Program-made: the position numbers and the translations under genes
In this document: positions 34,837-45,130 of the stretch, piece by piece
Layout: every line of letters begins with the position of its first letter
Position numbering within the stretch: the first letter of the stretch is position 1
Assembly (NCBI GenBank): GCA_014281115.1
Contig: JACONQ010000006.1
Location: 3,472,001 to 3,536,000, forward strand
DNA length: 64,000 bases
Direction of reading: 5' to 3'
Source: Laburnicola sp. R22_1
Taxonomy: Eukaryota > Ascomycota > Dothideomycetes > Pleosporales > Didymosphaeriaceae
The notes under the pieces: model-generated
Databases searched by the model: none
Told to the model about the DNA's origin: nothing
The model's input: only the letters and a program-made list of their open reading frames with translations

Positions 34837-36936
34837 CCGTGTCCGTGCGCGTAATGCCCGGATTCGCGTAATGCCCGCGCAACACCAAAACACCCTAACT
34901 TCAGCACGCGATAACTCCACCATTATGGATCCATATCAGGCTGCGATTGATGAGATAGAATCGCGAGAACCAGGAGAAGATTTTTCATATACAGAAGTTG
35001 CTGCTAGGCATGGGCTTGAACGATCTACGTTGGGTCGAAGGCATCGAGGGGTAACGCGCCCCAGGCAGGTCAAGAATATCAACCAGCTGAAACTCAACCT
35101 ACAGCAAGAGCAGGAGCTCGTACAATATATCAAAGGACTCACAGAGAGACATATACCTCCCACTCGAGAGATGATACAGAACTTCGCCTCTACCATAGCA
35201 AAGGAGCCAGTCAGCGAGAGCTAGGTTACCCGCTTTATCAACCGACACAGCATTCAGCTTATCTCGCAATAGACAGTCGGCATGGACAGCAATCGCCACA
35301 AAGCTAATTCAGAGGATAAATATCGCCTCTATTTCAACCTCCTACACAGCAAGATCGATCAGTATTAGATAGATCCTCGTCATATCTACAATATGGACGA
35401 AAAAGGCTTCCTGATCGGTATCGTGGGTAGATCAAAACGAATATTCAGCAGACGAATGTGGGAGAAGAAGGAGGTTAGGGCATCGCTCCAGGATGGCAAT
35501 CGCGCATGGATTACGCTCCTAGCATGTATCTGCGCTAATAGATCAGCTCTGCCGCCAAGCCTCATCTATGAGGCTGCAAACAAGGGCATCCAATCAAGCT
35601 AGGTAGAGGATATTAAGGCAGGAGAACAAGAAGTCTTTATCACCTCATCACCCTCTGGCTGGACGAACAACGATATTGGGCTTGCCTAGCTTGAACAGGT
35701 ATTTGATCGCTGCACAAAAGAGAAGACTCGCCAATCATATCAACTCTTAATCGTAGATGGCTATGGATCCCACATCACTATAGACTTTATCGACTACTGT
35801 GATTAGCATAGGATCCTCCTTGCTATCCTGCCTCCTCATTCAACTCATACGCTTCAGCCTCTCGACGTTGCGATGTTTAAGCCTCTATTAACAGCCTACT
35901 CAGCAGAGCTATCAAGATATCTCCATAGAAGCCAGGGCCTAGTTTCTATCACCAAAGGCGACTTCTTCCCCCTATTCTGGAACGCGTGGAAGGTCTCCTT
36001 CAAGGAATCAACTATCCTCAGCTCTTTTAGAGCCACAGGCATATCGCCACCTGATCCTAATCCTATCCTTAATAGGTTTACCCAGGATCAAGAATCAGGC
36101 GATAGCTCCTCATCAGGGTTTAGTGATCATGACTGGAGAAAGATGGATAGGCTTGTACGCTCTGCAGTGAGTGATCAAAGTAGCAAGGATACACAAAAGC
36201 TTCGTCAATCACTCCACCACCTATCTATTGAAAATGAGCTGCTTAAGCATGACAACGATGGGCTTAGGCAGGCGCTATCTATTAAGAAGAAGCGTGGGAA
36301 GAAGAGCAAAGCTCTAGACCTTCAACAGCGCCAGAATTATCATAGTAGGGCTATCTTATGGTCACCAAGAAAAGTAAGGGAGGCACGTGTTCGTCAATCA
36401 ATCAAGGAGCAGGAGGATAAGCAGCAGCAGCTTCAAAAAGCAGCGACAGCAGAGCTAAAGAAGGCAGCTAAGCTATATAAGGAGAAAATCCAGCAGGAGA
36501 AGCGTGTTGCGCGAGAAGTAGCTAGGGAGGCAAAGGAGAAAGAGAGGGCTGAAAAGGCAGCTCAGCGCGCTGCCCAGAAGTCTGCCCGCGACGCTGAAAA
36601 AGCTCTACAACTATCCCAAAAGGGTAAGAGAAAGGCCTCTCAGCCAGCTCTACAGAGCAGAAAGCGTCAGAAACGTGTTGTTAATGCTCAAGATAATGGG
36701 GAGGCCTCAGAGGGCGCATCTACTTCCCCAACCAGATCTACACGTCGCGGCCGCAACGTCAAGCTTCCTAATAGATATAGATAGTGCAAATTGATCGCAA
36801 GCATCGATATAGTGCTACTCTGGAAAATCTCGTGATAATATTGATTGTGGGTGGTTCTATTGCCTGGTCGCTGATAGAGCGCTTCTGGTGTTGCGCGGGC
36901 ATTACGCGAATCCGGGCATTACGCGCACGGACACGG
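34837..36936 (+). mobile_element. Fot1/pogo-like element D
   Basis: A 2,100-bp element with TA at 34,835-34,836 on the left; the TA at 36,937-36,938 on its right is shared with element E. The inverted termini of about 50 bp begin CCGTGTCCGTGCG. They carry CGCGTAATGCCCG twice at a 17-bp period (34,848-34,864 and 34,865-34,881). Its transposase has six TAG codons but is otherwise complete. Confidence 0.95.
34925..36784 (+). pseudogene. Element D transposase, six nonsense codons
   Basis: A Fot1/pogo-type DDE transposase of 619 codons starting MDPYQAAIDEIE at 34,925. The psq helix-turn-helix (YTEVAARHGLERSTLGRR) is followed by a CENP-B-type domain. The catalytic motifs are intact: YNMDEKGFLIG, LLIVDGYGSHI and LQPLDVAMF. 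The tail is a long Lys/Glu/Ala-rich coiled coil (about residues 420-570) ending in RRGRNVKLPNRYR. Six in-frame TAGs are present, most where the family has Trp (for example LA-stop-LEQ), plus no frameshift. This is light RIP damage; the protein cannot be made as is. Confidence 0.9.
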
Positions 36937-36998
36937 TAACGTGTCTGTGCGCGTGCCGAGCCACTTCGCGTGCCGAGCCACCTAACACCAAAACGCTA

Positions 36999-38788
36999 AG
37001 CTAGCGTACAAGGATCCTGATCACCCGGTGTTTCTGATCACCCCATCAAAACGCGACACCTGAACAAAACACGCGATATCTCTCTACAACGCTCATCAAT
37101 ATGGACGCCCGCGAGCATGCTATACAATCCGCTATTCGCGATTTCGCTGCAGGTCTTTATACAAGTCAGCGTGCAGCTGCAAAGGCGTACGGCATCTCCC
37201 AGTCTACGCTATCGATGCGACTCCGTGGCGTAACAACGAGCTCGCTCAGTCACCAGCACCAGCAGCGATTAACTCCTCGACAGGAGGACTTTCTAGTAGA
37301 ATGGATCCTTGAAGAAGACGCGCGCGCCTGCCCTCCCTCACACGCTCGCGCGCGAGAAATGGCCAATCGAATCCTACGTATGAACGGCGACGATCGTCCT
37401 GTTGGCAAGCACTGGCTATACCACTTTATCAAGCGCCAGCCACGTATCGCCTCTGTAGTCGGCAGAAAGCTAGAGGCTCAGAGAGCTGATGCAGCGACTC
37501 CAGAGCAGTTGCGCGCGTTCCTAGAGCGCTATGAGCAGACTCGACAGCGGCTCAACATACAGGCGGAGAATACATACAATATGGATGAGACTGGCGTTGC
37601 TCTAGGAGTATGTACAAACACTAGAGTACTCTCTAGTAGTCAGAAAAAGAAGGCTTACATTCGGTCTCTAGAGAATCGCGAGTGGGTCTCTATAATTGAG
37701 TGCGTATCGGCGACAGGGCAGAAACTACGCTGCGCAGTTATCTTCAAAGGCCAGAGCCTACAGACTACCTGGTTCCCAGCTAAATCCGTGCCTAGCTGGC
37801 TCTATACAACCTCTGAGAACGGATGGACGTCGAAAGCGATAGGTGTTGAGTGGCTACAGCGTATATTCATACCTGAGACGGCTATAGGTGATAGCCAGTA
37901 CCGCCTTCTTATCCTCGACGGTCACGGCAGCCATATTGATATAGACTTCCTTTGGCTCTGCAAGCAGCATCGAATCGAGCTCTTATACCTACCTGCGCAC
38001 TCCTCACACGTCCTACAGCCTCTAGATCTTGCTCCTTTCTCTGTAATCAAGTCTAGTTACAGACGTCAGATCCAGGAGCTCGCATCACTCGACGACGCTG
38101 CGCCTGTCAAGAAGGAGCGCTTTATCACCTGCTATCATCAAGCTAGGGAGGAAGGCTTCACAGAGCGTGTGATTCGAGCTGGCTGGCAGGCATCTGGTAT
38201 CTGCCCATTCAACATCAATCACGTGCTCAGCTCGTCGCAGGTCTCTCAGAGGCCTACTACGCCTACACGTCAGCAGCAGCCTCAGCAGCAGCTCCAGAGC
38301 TTCCTCTCGACTCCCCAGGGCCCTCACGATCTCTATATAGCGCAGCGCAGCGTCCAGAGCGTTGAGAATCTAGGTCGTACGACCCGGCTGCTCCTACAGA
38401 AAGCAGGTAAGGCTCTAGCAGCTGCAAATACTAGAGCTGCAGGCCTAGAAGCAGAGAAAAGACGCCTTGAGCAGCAGCTAGAGATATCTACCTCTCAGCG
38501 TCAGCGTAAGCGCGTTCGAGTAGACCCAAATCAACGCTTTGCAGAGGTAGAGAGTATTAGGGAGGCTATGCGCGCAGCTGAGGCTTCAGCAGTCCAACCA
38601 CGTAGATCTACTATATCAAGCACCTCAGAAACAGCTGCTATAGCTACAGCAGCTGCAGCGCTTGAATCTATGTGTAGTCAATGGCAATTATAAGCAGCGT
38701 TGCTGAGATATCGCGCGTTTTGTGCAGGTGTCGCGTTTTGGTAGAGTGATCAGAAACACCGGGTGATCAGGATCCTTGTACGCTAGCT
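36999..38788 (+). mobile_element. Fot1/pogo-like element F, intact
   Basis: A 1,790-bp element nested in E, flanked by TA (36,997-36,998 and 38,789-38,790). The inverted termini begin AGCTAGCGTACAAGG and match over about 60 bp with very few differences. CTGATCACCC occurs twice at a 17-bp period (37,017-37,033 and 37,034-37,050). One uninterrupted transposase ORF fills it, and no RIP signature is visible. It is structurally complete. Confidence 0.95.
37101..38693 (+). CDS. Fot1/pogo-like DD35D transposase, intact
   Basis: A 530-residue cut-and-paste transposase that would mobilise element F by binding its inverted ends and cutting at TA sites; expected in the nucleus. A psq-type helix-turn-helix lies at about residues 5-45 (AAAKAYGISQSTLSMRLRG). 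A CENP-B-type domain lies at about 55-115, ending HWLYHFIKRQPRI. The DDE core follows with YNMDETG (Asp162), LLILDGHGSH (Asp273) and LQPLDLAPF (Asp309), giving 35 residues between the last two aspartates, the Fot1/pogo signature. The C-terminal 150 residues are Gln-rich and coiled. The start ATG at 37,101 lies 102 bp inside the left end. No stops, frameshifts or lost catalytic residues, in contrast to the five other copies here. Confidence 0.95.
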   Translation: MDAREHAIQSAIRDFAAGLYTSQRAAAKAYGISQSTLSMRLRGVTTSSLSHQHQQRLTPRQEDFLVEWILEEDARACPPSHARAREMANRILRMNGDDRPVGKHWLYHFIKRQPRIASVVGRKLEAQRADAATPEQLRAFLERYEQTRQRLNIQAENTYNMDETGVALGVCTNTRVLSSSQKKKAYIRSLENREWVSIIECVSATGQKLRCAVIFKGQSLQTTWFPAKSVPSWLYTTSENGWTSKAIGVEWLQRIFIPETAIGDSQYRLLILDGHGSHIDIDFLWLCKQHRIELLYLPAHSSHVLQPLDLAPFSVIKSSYRRQIQELASLDDAAPVKKERFITCYHQAREEGFTERVIRAGWQASGICPFNINHVLSSSQVSQRPTTPTRQQQPQQQLQSFLSTPQGPHDLYIAQRSVQSVENLGRTTRLLLQKAGKALAAANTRAAGLEAEKRRLEQQLEISTSQRQRKRVRVDPNQRFAEVESIREAMRAAEASAVQPRRSTISSTSETAAIATAAAALESMCSQWQL

Positions 38789-38829
38789 TAAGTAATCGCC
38801 TGAATTTGACGCGTCATAACTCCACCAAT

Positions 38830-40689
38830 ATGGGGGCAATTGAGGATGCGATTGCAGCTATTGAATTTTTAAATCTAGGGGAATTATTTTCGTACAGAAA
38901 TATTGCTGCCACCTACGGAGTAGATCGAACTACGTTATCCTGAAGACACAAGCGCGTTTAGGCACTAAATAAAGCCAAGAATATTAACTAGTAGAAACTT
39001 AATCTATAGTAAGAGCAGGAGCTTGTAAAATATATTAAAGGACTTACAGAGAGACATATACCACCTACTAGGGAGATAGTACGAAATTTCGCCTCTATAG
39101 TAGCCAAGGAGGTAGTCAGCGAGAGCTGGGTTACCCGCTTTATTAACTAACACAGCATTCATCTTATCTTGCAATAGACAGTTGGCATGGACAGCAATTG
39201 CCACAAAGCTAATTTAGGGGATAAATATCGCCTCTACTTTTAGCTCCTATATGACAAGATTAATTAATATTAAATAGATCCTTGTTATACCTACAATATG
39301 GATGAGAAAGGCTTTATAATTAGTGTTGTTGGCAGATTAAAGAGAATATTTAGCCGACAAATATAGGAGAAGAAGGAGGTTAGGGCATTACTCTAGAATG
39401 GAAACCGCGCGTGGATCACGCTCCTAGCATGTATATGCGCCAATAGATCTGCTCTGCCTCCTAGCCTAATCTATAAGGCTGCTAACAAAGGCATCTAATT
39501 AGCCTAGGTAGAAGATATTAAGGTAGGAGAACATAAAGTCTTTATTACCTTATCACCCTCTGGCTGGACGAACAACAATATTGGTCTTGCCTAGCTTGAA
39601 CAGGTATTCGATCGCTGTACAAAAGAGAAGACTCGACGAGCATATCGGCTCCTAATTCTAGACGGCTATGGATCCCACATTATAATGGATTTTATCGACT
39701 ACTATGATAAGCATAGGATCCTGCTTGCTATCCTGCCTCCTAATTTAACTTATACGCTTTAGCTACTTAACGTTGCAATGTTTAAGCCTCTATTAACTGC
39801 CTACTTAGCTAAGCTCTCGAAATACCTTAATGTAGGCCAAGGCCTAGTTTCTATTAAGAAGAGCAATTTCTTCCCACTATTCTGGAAGGTATGGCAGGCC
39901 TCCTTTAAGGAATTAATAATCCTTAGCTCTTTTAGAGCAATAGGCATATCACCACCTAATCCTGATCCAATCCTCGATAGATTCACTAGATCTTAAGAAT
40001 TAAGAGAAAGCTCCTCATTCCTACTAAGCGATTATGATTGGAGAAAGGTGGATAGGCTCGTACGCTCTGCAGTTAAGGATTAGAGTAGTAAGGATATGTA
40101 GAAGCTTTGTTAATCGCTCCACCATCTATCTGTTCAAAATAAGCTACTCTACCACAATATTGATAGGCTTAGGGAGGCACTGTCTACAAAGCAGAAGCGT
40201 AAGAAGAAGGGTAAAGCTCTAGATCTCTAATAGCGCAAGGAGTATTATAGTGGGTTAGTGTTCTGGTCACCTAGGAAGGTGAGAGAGGCACGTGTCCGTT
40301 AATCTATTAAGGAGCAGGAGGATAAGGAGCAGCAGCTTTAAAAAGCAGAGACAGTAGAGCTAAAGAAGGTAGCTAGACTATATAAGGAGAAAATCCAGCA
40401 GGAAAAGCGTGCTGCGCGAGAGGCAGCGAAGGAGGCAAGAGAGAAGGAGAGAGCTAAAAAGGCAGCTTAGCGCGCTGCCCAGAAGTCTGCCCGCAACGTA
40501 AAAAAAGCTCTACAGTTATCTAAAAAGGGTAAGAGGAAGGCCTCTTAGCCATCTCTATAGAGCAGAAAACGTTAGAAACGTGTTGTTGATGCTTTAGATG
40601 TTGAGGAGTCCTTAGAGGGCGCGTCTGCTGCCCTAACTGTCTCTACACGTCGCGGCCGCAATATTAAGCTTCTAGACAGATATAAATAG
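38830..40689 (+). pseudogene. Element E transposase, heavily RIP-mutated
   Basis: Colinear with the element D transposase over the same 619-codon frame, from MGAIEDAIAAIE at 38,830 to a TAG at 40,687. It is riddled with TAG and TAA codons. YNMDEKGF and LLILDGYGSH keep the first two aspartates, while the third motif has decayed to a stop plus LLNVAMF (Asp to Asn). D and E are therefore close relatives, but E has been mutated far more. Confidence 0.9.
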
Positions 40690-41016
40690 TGCAAATTAAT
40701 TGCAAGGATCTATTTAGTGCCCCTCTAGAAAATCCTGTAATAATATTAATTGTGGGTGGCTCTATAGCTTCATTTTTGCATAAGCTGTTATGGTGTTGGG
40801 TGGCTCGTCACGCGAAGTGGCTCGGCACGCGCACAGACACGTTAGCGCACCTTTGTCATAGCTAGTAGCGGGTAAATACAGCGTCCCCTCTTTACAAGTA
40901 TCGTCCACTGGGTCCCACGCGCAACATTTGAAAGAATTTGTCTTCTTCAGCAAAGGACACAGACGAAACACCATGCTTACGGGACAAATTTCGGGCTCCT
41001 CTGAAAATGCCATCTG

Positions 41017-42063
41017 TTGAATTTCGTCTTTGACACTGCGCCATCCTACATTGCGCTTTCTTACACATGGGGCCCCGCAACAGACCCACGTTACCCCATT
41101 ACAATCAATGGCCGGAGTTACGAGGTGCGAGAGAATCTCTATAATTTCCTCTGCTATTTTCTTATCGATGAAAACATCGTATCGGGTATTTACCTTTGGA
41201 TCGATCAACTGTGCGTCAATCAATCGAACATTGCGGAACGGAACGCTGAAGTAAGCCTCATGTCGGAGATTTACACGAAATGCAAGTTTGTTATTACATG
41301 ACTAGGATGTGAAGATAAAGTAGTTGTTGCCGCAAATTTGTATTTTGAAGACGGCTATGCGCATTGCCTTGTACTGAATCAACTATACTGGAAACGTTTA
41401 TGGATTGTGCAGGAGATGCTTCTGCCTCCTAAAGTTCATGTCTTTTGTGGAAGCACCTGGCTTGACTTTGAAATAATGTACGGACTTATTAGGGATGCGC
41501 CACTAATGGGCTATTGATACATCGCGGAACAATGCTCTTTTGGGGCTGTCATGATGCTCTCAGAATGCGTGTGGAACGAATGGAACACCAAAACACTGCA
41601 CGCATGCATCCAGCGTTACAGCGGGAAGCTCTGCTACGAAAAGCGAGACAAGATATATAGTCTCCTAGGATGGGTTGCGGATGCTGAAGGCTTGGTCCCT
41701 GACTACGACAAGACGGTCGGTGAGGTTTTTGTTGACGCTGTACGAGTTCTGTCCAAGAAGCACGGAAGGCCATCGCCACATCCGGATCATGCGTCGGTAT
41801 TCTTCAAAATGTTCCTCTTGCTGGAGCATGATTTTGGTATCACGACGGACACGTTCAATATGCTTGCGAGAAATTTGGTCGAAATAGAGGATGTCGAGCC
41901 CGACGAAGACTGGTTTCGGAAGCTATCGACTACAGTAACGGCTTTGGGAGCAAGCTCAGAGGCTACCATACCATATAATCAGCCCTTGAAATTGCGTCTG
42001 GTCGCTTTGGGGGTCCAACACCCGAGGCGGAAAGGATATGGCGGCAAGCATCTCGGTGCTTGA
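41017..42063 (+). pseudogene. HET-domain protein, broken
   Basis: The HET domain is the effector module of fungal heterokaryon incompatibility proteins. SYIALSYTWGPATDPRYPI is followed by a predicted strand-helix region and LWIDQLCVNQSNIAERNAEV. Then come MSEIYTKCKFVIT, a stop, LG, later LYWKRLWIVQEML, and CYEKRDKIYSLLGWVADA. This is the canonical order A-L-S-Y-x-W-G, W-I-D-x-x-C-I-N-Q, R-x-W-x-x-Q-E. Two in-frame TGA codons (41,300 and 41,518 regions) replace probable Trp. No usable ATG precedes the domain: an in-frame stop lies at 41,002, and element E ends at 40,842. The gene is likely a relic truncated next to the transposon nest. Confidence 0.85.
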
Positions 42064-42283
42064 CTTAGACTGTAATTTGGCACCATATATTTTATTGAGA
42101 CCACTACATATCTGAGTCGCTCCGTGGCGCGGATCGGTGTAGAAATAAACTCAGTCAACATGTACGTCATGGATCACGATAATAGAATAGAATACATACA
42201 CGGTATTGAACTCTTTTGATACGGATGCGCTTCATAGACGCTGTTATATTCATCTAAATTAAGCAAGAAGCATGGTCTCAATC

Positions 42284-42997
42284 CTATCCTCGACCAAAAC
42301 CAAACAGCGATGGTTCCTCCAAGATTGGTAGTAGTCCGTTAATTGCTTGCATGCCCATCTCCCACGTTCGCTCAAGCGCCCTATAATCATCAGCAAAAGG
42401 CTTCACTATATCAAGGCGAGTATTAACATGGTGGTCCGGGGGCCAATATGGATAATAACGATGGCTCTCAGGCGAAAGCGCAGGTGGATGGCCTTCGTCG
42501 CACCAACGCTTGAAAAACTCATCCGAGATCCAGCTACACAGTTCGAACATCTCCTGAGGGTTGTCCTGTGGAAGTTGAACGTCCTCGAGGCCGTTCAAGG
42601 CATATCCCAGCATCCACGAGTATTTGAGCTTGATGGCATCGCTAACTTGTACTGCCTGAGTGAGATCGGAGCGCTTTGGACAGACCGGAGACGGAAGGAG
42701 AGACAAGGGACCTAACTCCGAGGACGTAGGAAGCAACTCGACGGGAGATTCGGCATCGGTCGGGGTAAGATCGTAGTCAATTGTGCCGGCAAGAACGAGG
42801 CGCTGGTCATCCACCGAGCACTCTGGCGGGTAGAAACCATCTTCTGAATAATCATCGACTGTAGTGCTGGGTGATATTGGGTTGGCCAACACAACAGCAA
42901 GGCTATCCGCGTCTTGTCCTTGTTGGTCATTGATGTGGAGGCCTGTCATCTGATCAACAAGGCCGTCAAGGTCCATCATCTGCGCGTCAAATGACAT
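42284..42997 (-). CDS. Uncharacterised acidic protein
   Basis: A 237-residue protein starting MSFDAQMMDLDGLVDQM, single exon. The N-terminal half is acidic and low in order (Asp, Ser, Pro). The C-terminal half is more globular, with Trp- and Tyr-rich stretches such as SWISDEFFKRWCDEG and YYPYWPPDHH. No signal peptide, membrane segment or recognisable catalytic motif was seen. It converges tail-to-tail with the HET relic, 220 bp away. Family unknown. The ORF length in balanced-composition DNA favours a real gene. Confidence 0.55.
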   Translation of the reverse strand: MSFDAQMMDLDGLVDQMTGLHINDQQGQDADSLAVVLANPISPSTTVDDYSEDGFYPPECSVDDQRLVLAGTIDYDLTPTDAESPVELLPTSSELGPLSLLPSPVCPKRSDLTQAVQVSDAIKLKYSWMLGYALNGLEDVQLPQDNPQEMFELCSWISDEFFKRWCDEGHPPALSPESHRYYPYWPPDHHVNTRLDIVKPFADDYRALERTWEMGMQAINGLLPILEEPSLFGFGRG

Positions 42998-43583
42998 TAT
43001 GAGACTTGAATAGATTACTATTGGAGCCTGTACAAGATGTTTATCAACTGTTTAGTATTAAAATGAGGTATATTATGGGAGACTGTTTAGTAGTTGAGCT
43101 GCTGAACACTTTGCGCCATATTCCCACTGGTAACATGGAAATGAACAGGAGACCTGGGGAAATTGTGCATTGTTCACTGTGTTGGCCAGGCCTTTGCTCA
43201 AATACATTGTTCTTTTGGGGAAAGAGAAACCCTCTCATGCCGATGGAGCCCCAAGACTTTACTTTGGTATCTAGACCAAACCTTTCATATAACTGTTCTA
43301 TTTACTAAGCCCAGGTTTGAATGAATGAAGTGCTGTCAGTGCATGACGCGGTGTGGTTCCGCATGGCCCACATGGCTTGCTTGACGTTTGGTTTTCATTT
43401 CGCTTGCACGCATCAAATGACCATATTTTAGCAAACGATGCTCTCTCGAAGCTATATAAAAGCCCTATTCCTTCAATATTGGCCCATCCCCTGGGCCTCA
43501 TTCATCGGATTTAACAACCTTGACAAATTCCACAGGATCTTCTATTGACCGGCAGGCCCAAAAAAACAAATAACGAACTTCCA
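42998..43583. other. Divergent intergenic region
   Basis: Separates two divergently transcribed uncharacterised ORFs and probably holds both promoters. TATATAAA occurs near 43,452. Nothing else was resolved. Confidence 0.35.
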
Positions 43584-44177
43584 ATGAACAAACAGCCGTC
43601 AATTTCCGATAAAGGCCTTGCGCAACCTCAGCCTAGTCCTCAGCCTGAGCACGTGCCCGGGTCTGATGACTCCCAGGTCAGTGCCTACTCGCTCAAGTCA
43701 TCATCGCAGAAAGGAGACCCAGGATATTCGACCCCACTGCCATCCTCTCCTCCACTACCTCCTTCTTCCCAAATACAGTCTTCTCCTCCGCTGGGAGTTT
43801 ACCAGGGCACTTCTGGTGAGTACCACGAGGAAGGGTCTGAGGAGGAAGAAGAAGGCATGCCACTACAAACGCGAATCGAAAAACAAATACAGAAGAAGGA
43901 GGAATTAAATATTGATGTTTATAATTTGAGGGAAGAGGTAAGAGATCTGCAGAGCGCAATCTCGACACGGGCCGAGACGCCGAGTGATGAGGAGTCGCAG
44001 GAAGACGAGGAGAAGGAGCTTCGAAGACCGAAGTTTGGAAGAGAAGACCCATATGATAAGCTCCAAAGGCTAAAGGCGTACAACCAGTTGCGGAAAGATC
44101 GATTAAGTAAATTGCAAGACTTTAAAGAGCGACTTGAGACGCAACTTGAGCAATTGGGAAATATGGCAAAAAAATGA
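43584..44177 (+). CDS. Uncharacterised coiled-coil protein
   Basis: From the first in-frame ATG (43,584) this is a 197-residue protein. Residues 1-80 are Ser/Pro/Gln-rich and probably disordered. An acidic patch (EEGSEEEEEG) follows, then strongly helical charged sequence from about residue 95 to the end (QKKEELNIDVYNLREEV, KLQRLKAYNQLRKDRLSKL) with coiled-coil character. No enzyme motif. The frame is open 13 codons upstream to a TTG but has no ATG there; an upstream exon joined at an AG is possible. Function unknown. Confidence 0.5.
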   Translation: MNKQPSISDKGLAQPQPSPQPEHVPGSDDSQVSAYSLKSSSQKGDPGYSTPLPSSPPLPPSSQIQSSPPLGVYQGTSGEYHEEGSEEEEEGMPLQTRIEKQIQKKEELNIDVYNLREEVRDLQSAISTRAETPSDEESQEDEEKELRRPKFGREDPYDKLQRLKAYNQLRKDRLSKLQDFKERLETQLEQLGNMAKK

Positions 44178-45130
44178 CAGCGGGACTCGAACGAAAATTA
44201 GGATTTATGTATGGAATAGTAACTGGTCATAGCGCTGAGAGGCAGTAGAAGAGTAGACTCTAAAGTCAATATCAACTTGAATATCGGTGTCGTTGTTCAG
44301 AACATTTCTGAGGTTCTTCCCATTACGCTCTTGCACTCAACTGAATCATGTGCATGGACGCCCCTACAGGCCAACTGACACAGTTTTCAACTGCAGCACC
44401 GAAATCACGAGGAGGCGTTGAGGTTCATCAGCGAAGAGGAACGACTGAATTTTAATCATCTGAAATCTCCCACTGTCTCATGACTTCGACATTCCGATAT
44501 CTGACACTCACATTATGGGCATGTGACAATATGTGAGTCCGCACATGGACGCCGTTAGGCCGCACATCGAGCGCAAACCTAGAGTTGATCTTTCTACGAT
44601 GTCGCCATCCGCGATTTGATACCAAATTAGACGAATGAGCTATATGGGCGGTGGGCTGAATAAGGAGTTTAAGCAGGAGACAGACGAAGTCACGCGGATT
44701 GAGATGAGGAAGTGGGGACAGATGATCGAGTGCTGAAGGTGCAAAATGACGGCCTGTGGCCAGACGAAAATCTTGTCTGTAGTTTTTGAGGGTTTCACGG
44801 TTGCCAGGTGTTGGTACCACTAAGCCCGCGAAATTGTATAGCCAGCCAGGTTTAGAAACCTCTATTATTCGAAAAAGATAGCAAGTAAGAATGTCGTGCG
44901 ATTACTCTCGATTTTTGACATGATGTTCTGTCCAGATCCATGGATACGGCTATCTCACGTGATTTTCGTTCAGTCCTGTCATTGGTTCGTTCGCTTCGGT
45001 AGCCACGACTTGGAAGACTTTCTAGTCATTCTTCTGTTACCGGTTACAGGAGTCCTTTTTCTCATCAGGTTTCACATCATTAAAAGATTGATTCCCTGAG
45101 GTACAGCTACAAAGACCCGACATCATGTCA
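44178..45130. other. Intergenic, with one weak ORF
   Basis: The only sizeable reading is a minus-strand 122-codon ORF (44,452-44,820). It has basic, His-rich composition and no recognisable motif, and I do not call it a gene. The rest is ordinary non-coding sequence. Confidence 0.4.

Larger units (their letters stand above)
36939..40842 (+). mobile_element. Fot1/pogo-like element E (split by element F)
   Basis: An element of about 2.1 kb, interrupted at a TA by element F (36,999-38,788). TA dinucleotides flank it (36,937-36,938, shared with D, and 40,843-40,844). The inverted termini begin ACGTGTCTGTGCG and contain CGCGTGCCGAGCCAC twice at a 17-bp period (36,950-36,966 and 36,967-36,983). 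The interior right of F is strongly RIP-mutated, although its terminal repeats are still clear. Confidence 0.9.

Noticed and set aside
40762..41223. 153-codon minus ORF overlapping the HET relic
   Set aside because: It runs across the end of element E into the antisense of the HET domain, so it is a chance frame.
44452..44820. 122-codon minus ORF
   Set aside because: No motif, no conserved structure, isolated; kept only as a note in the intergenic entry.
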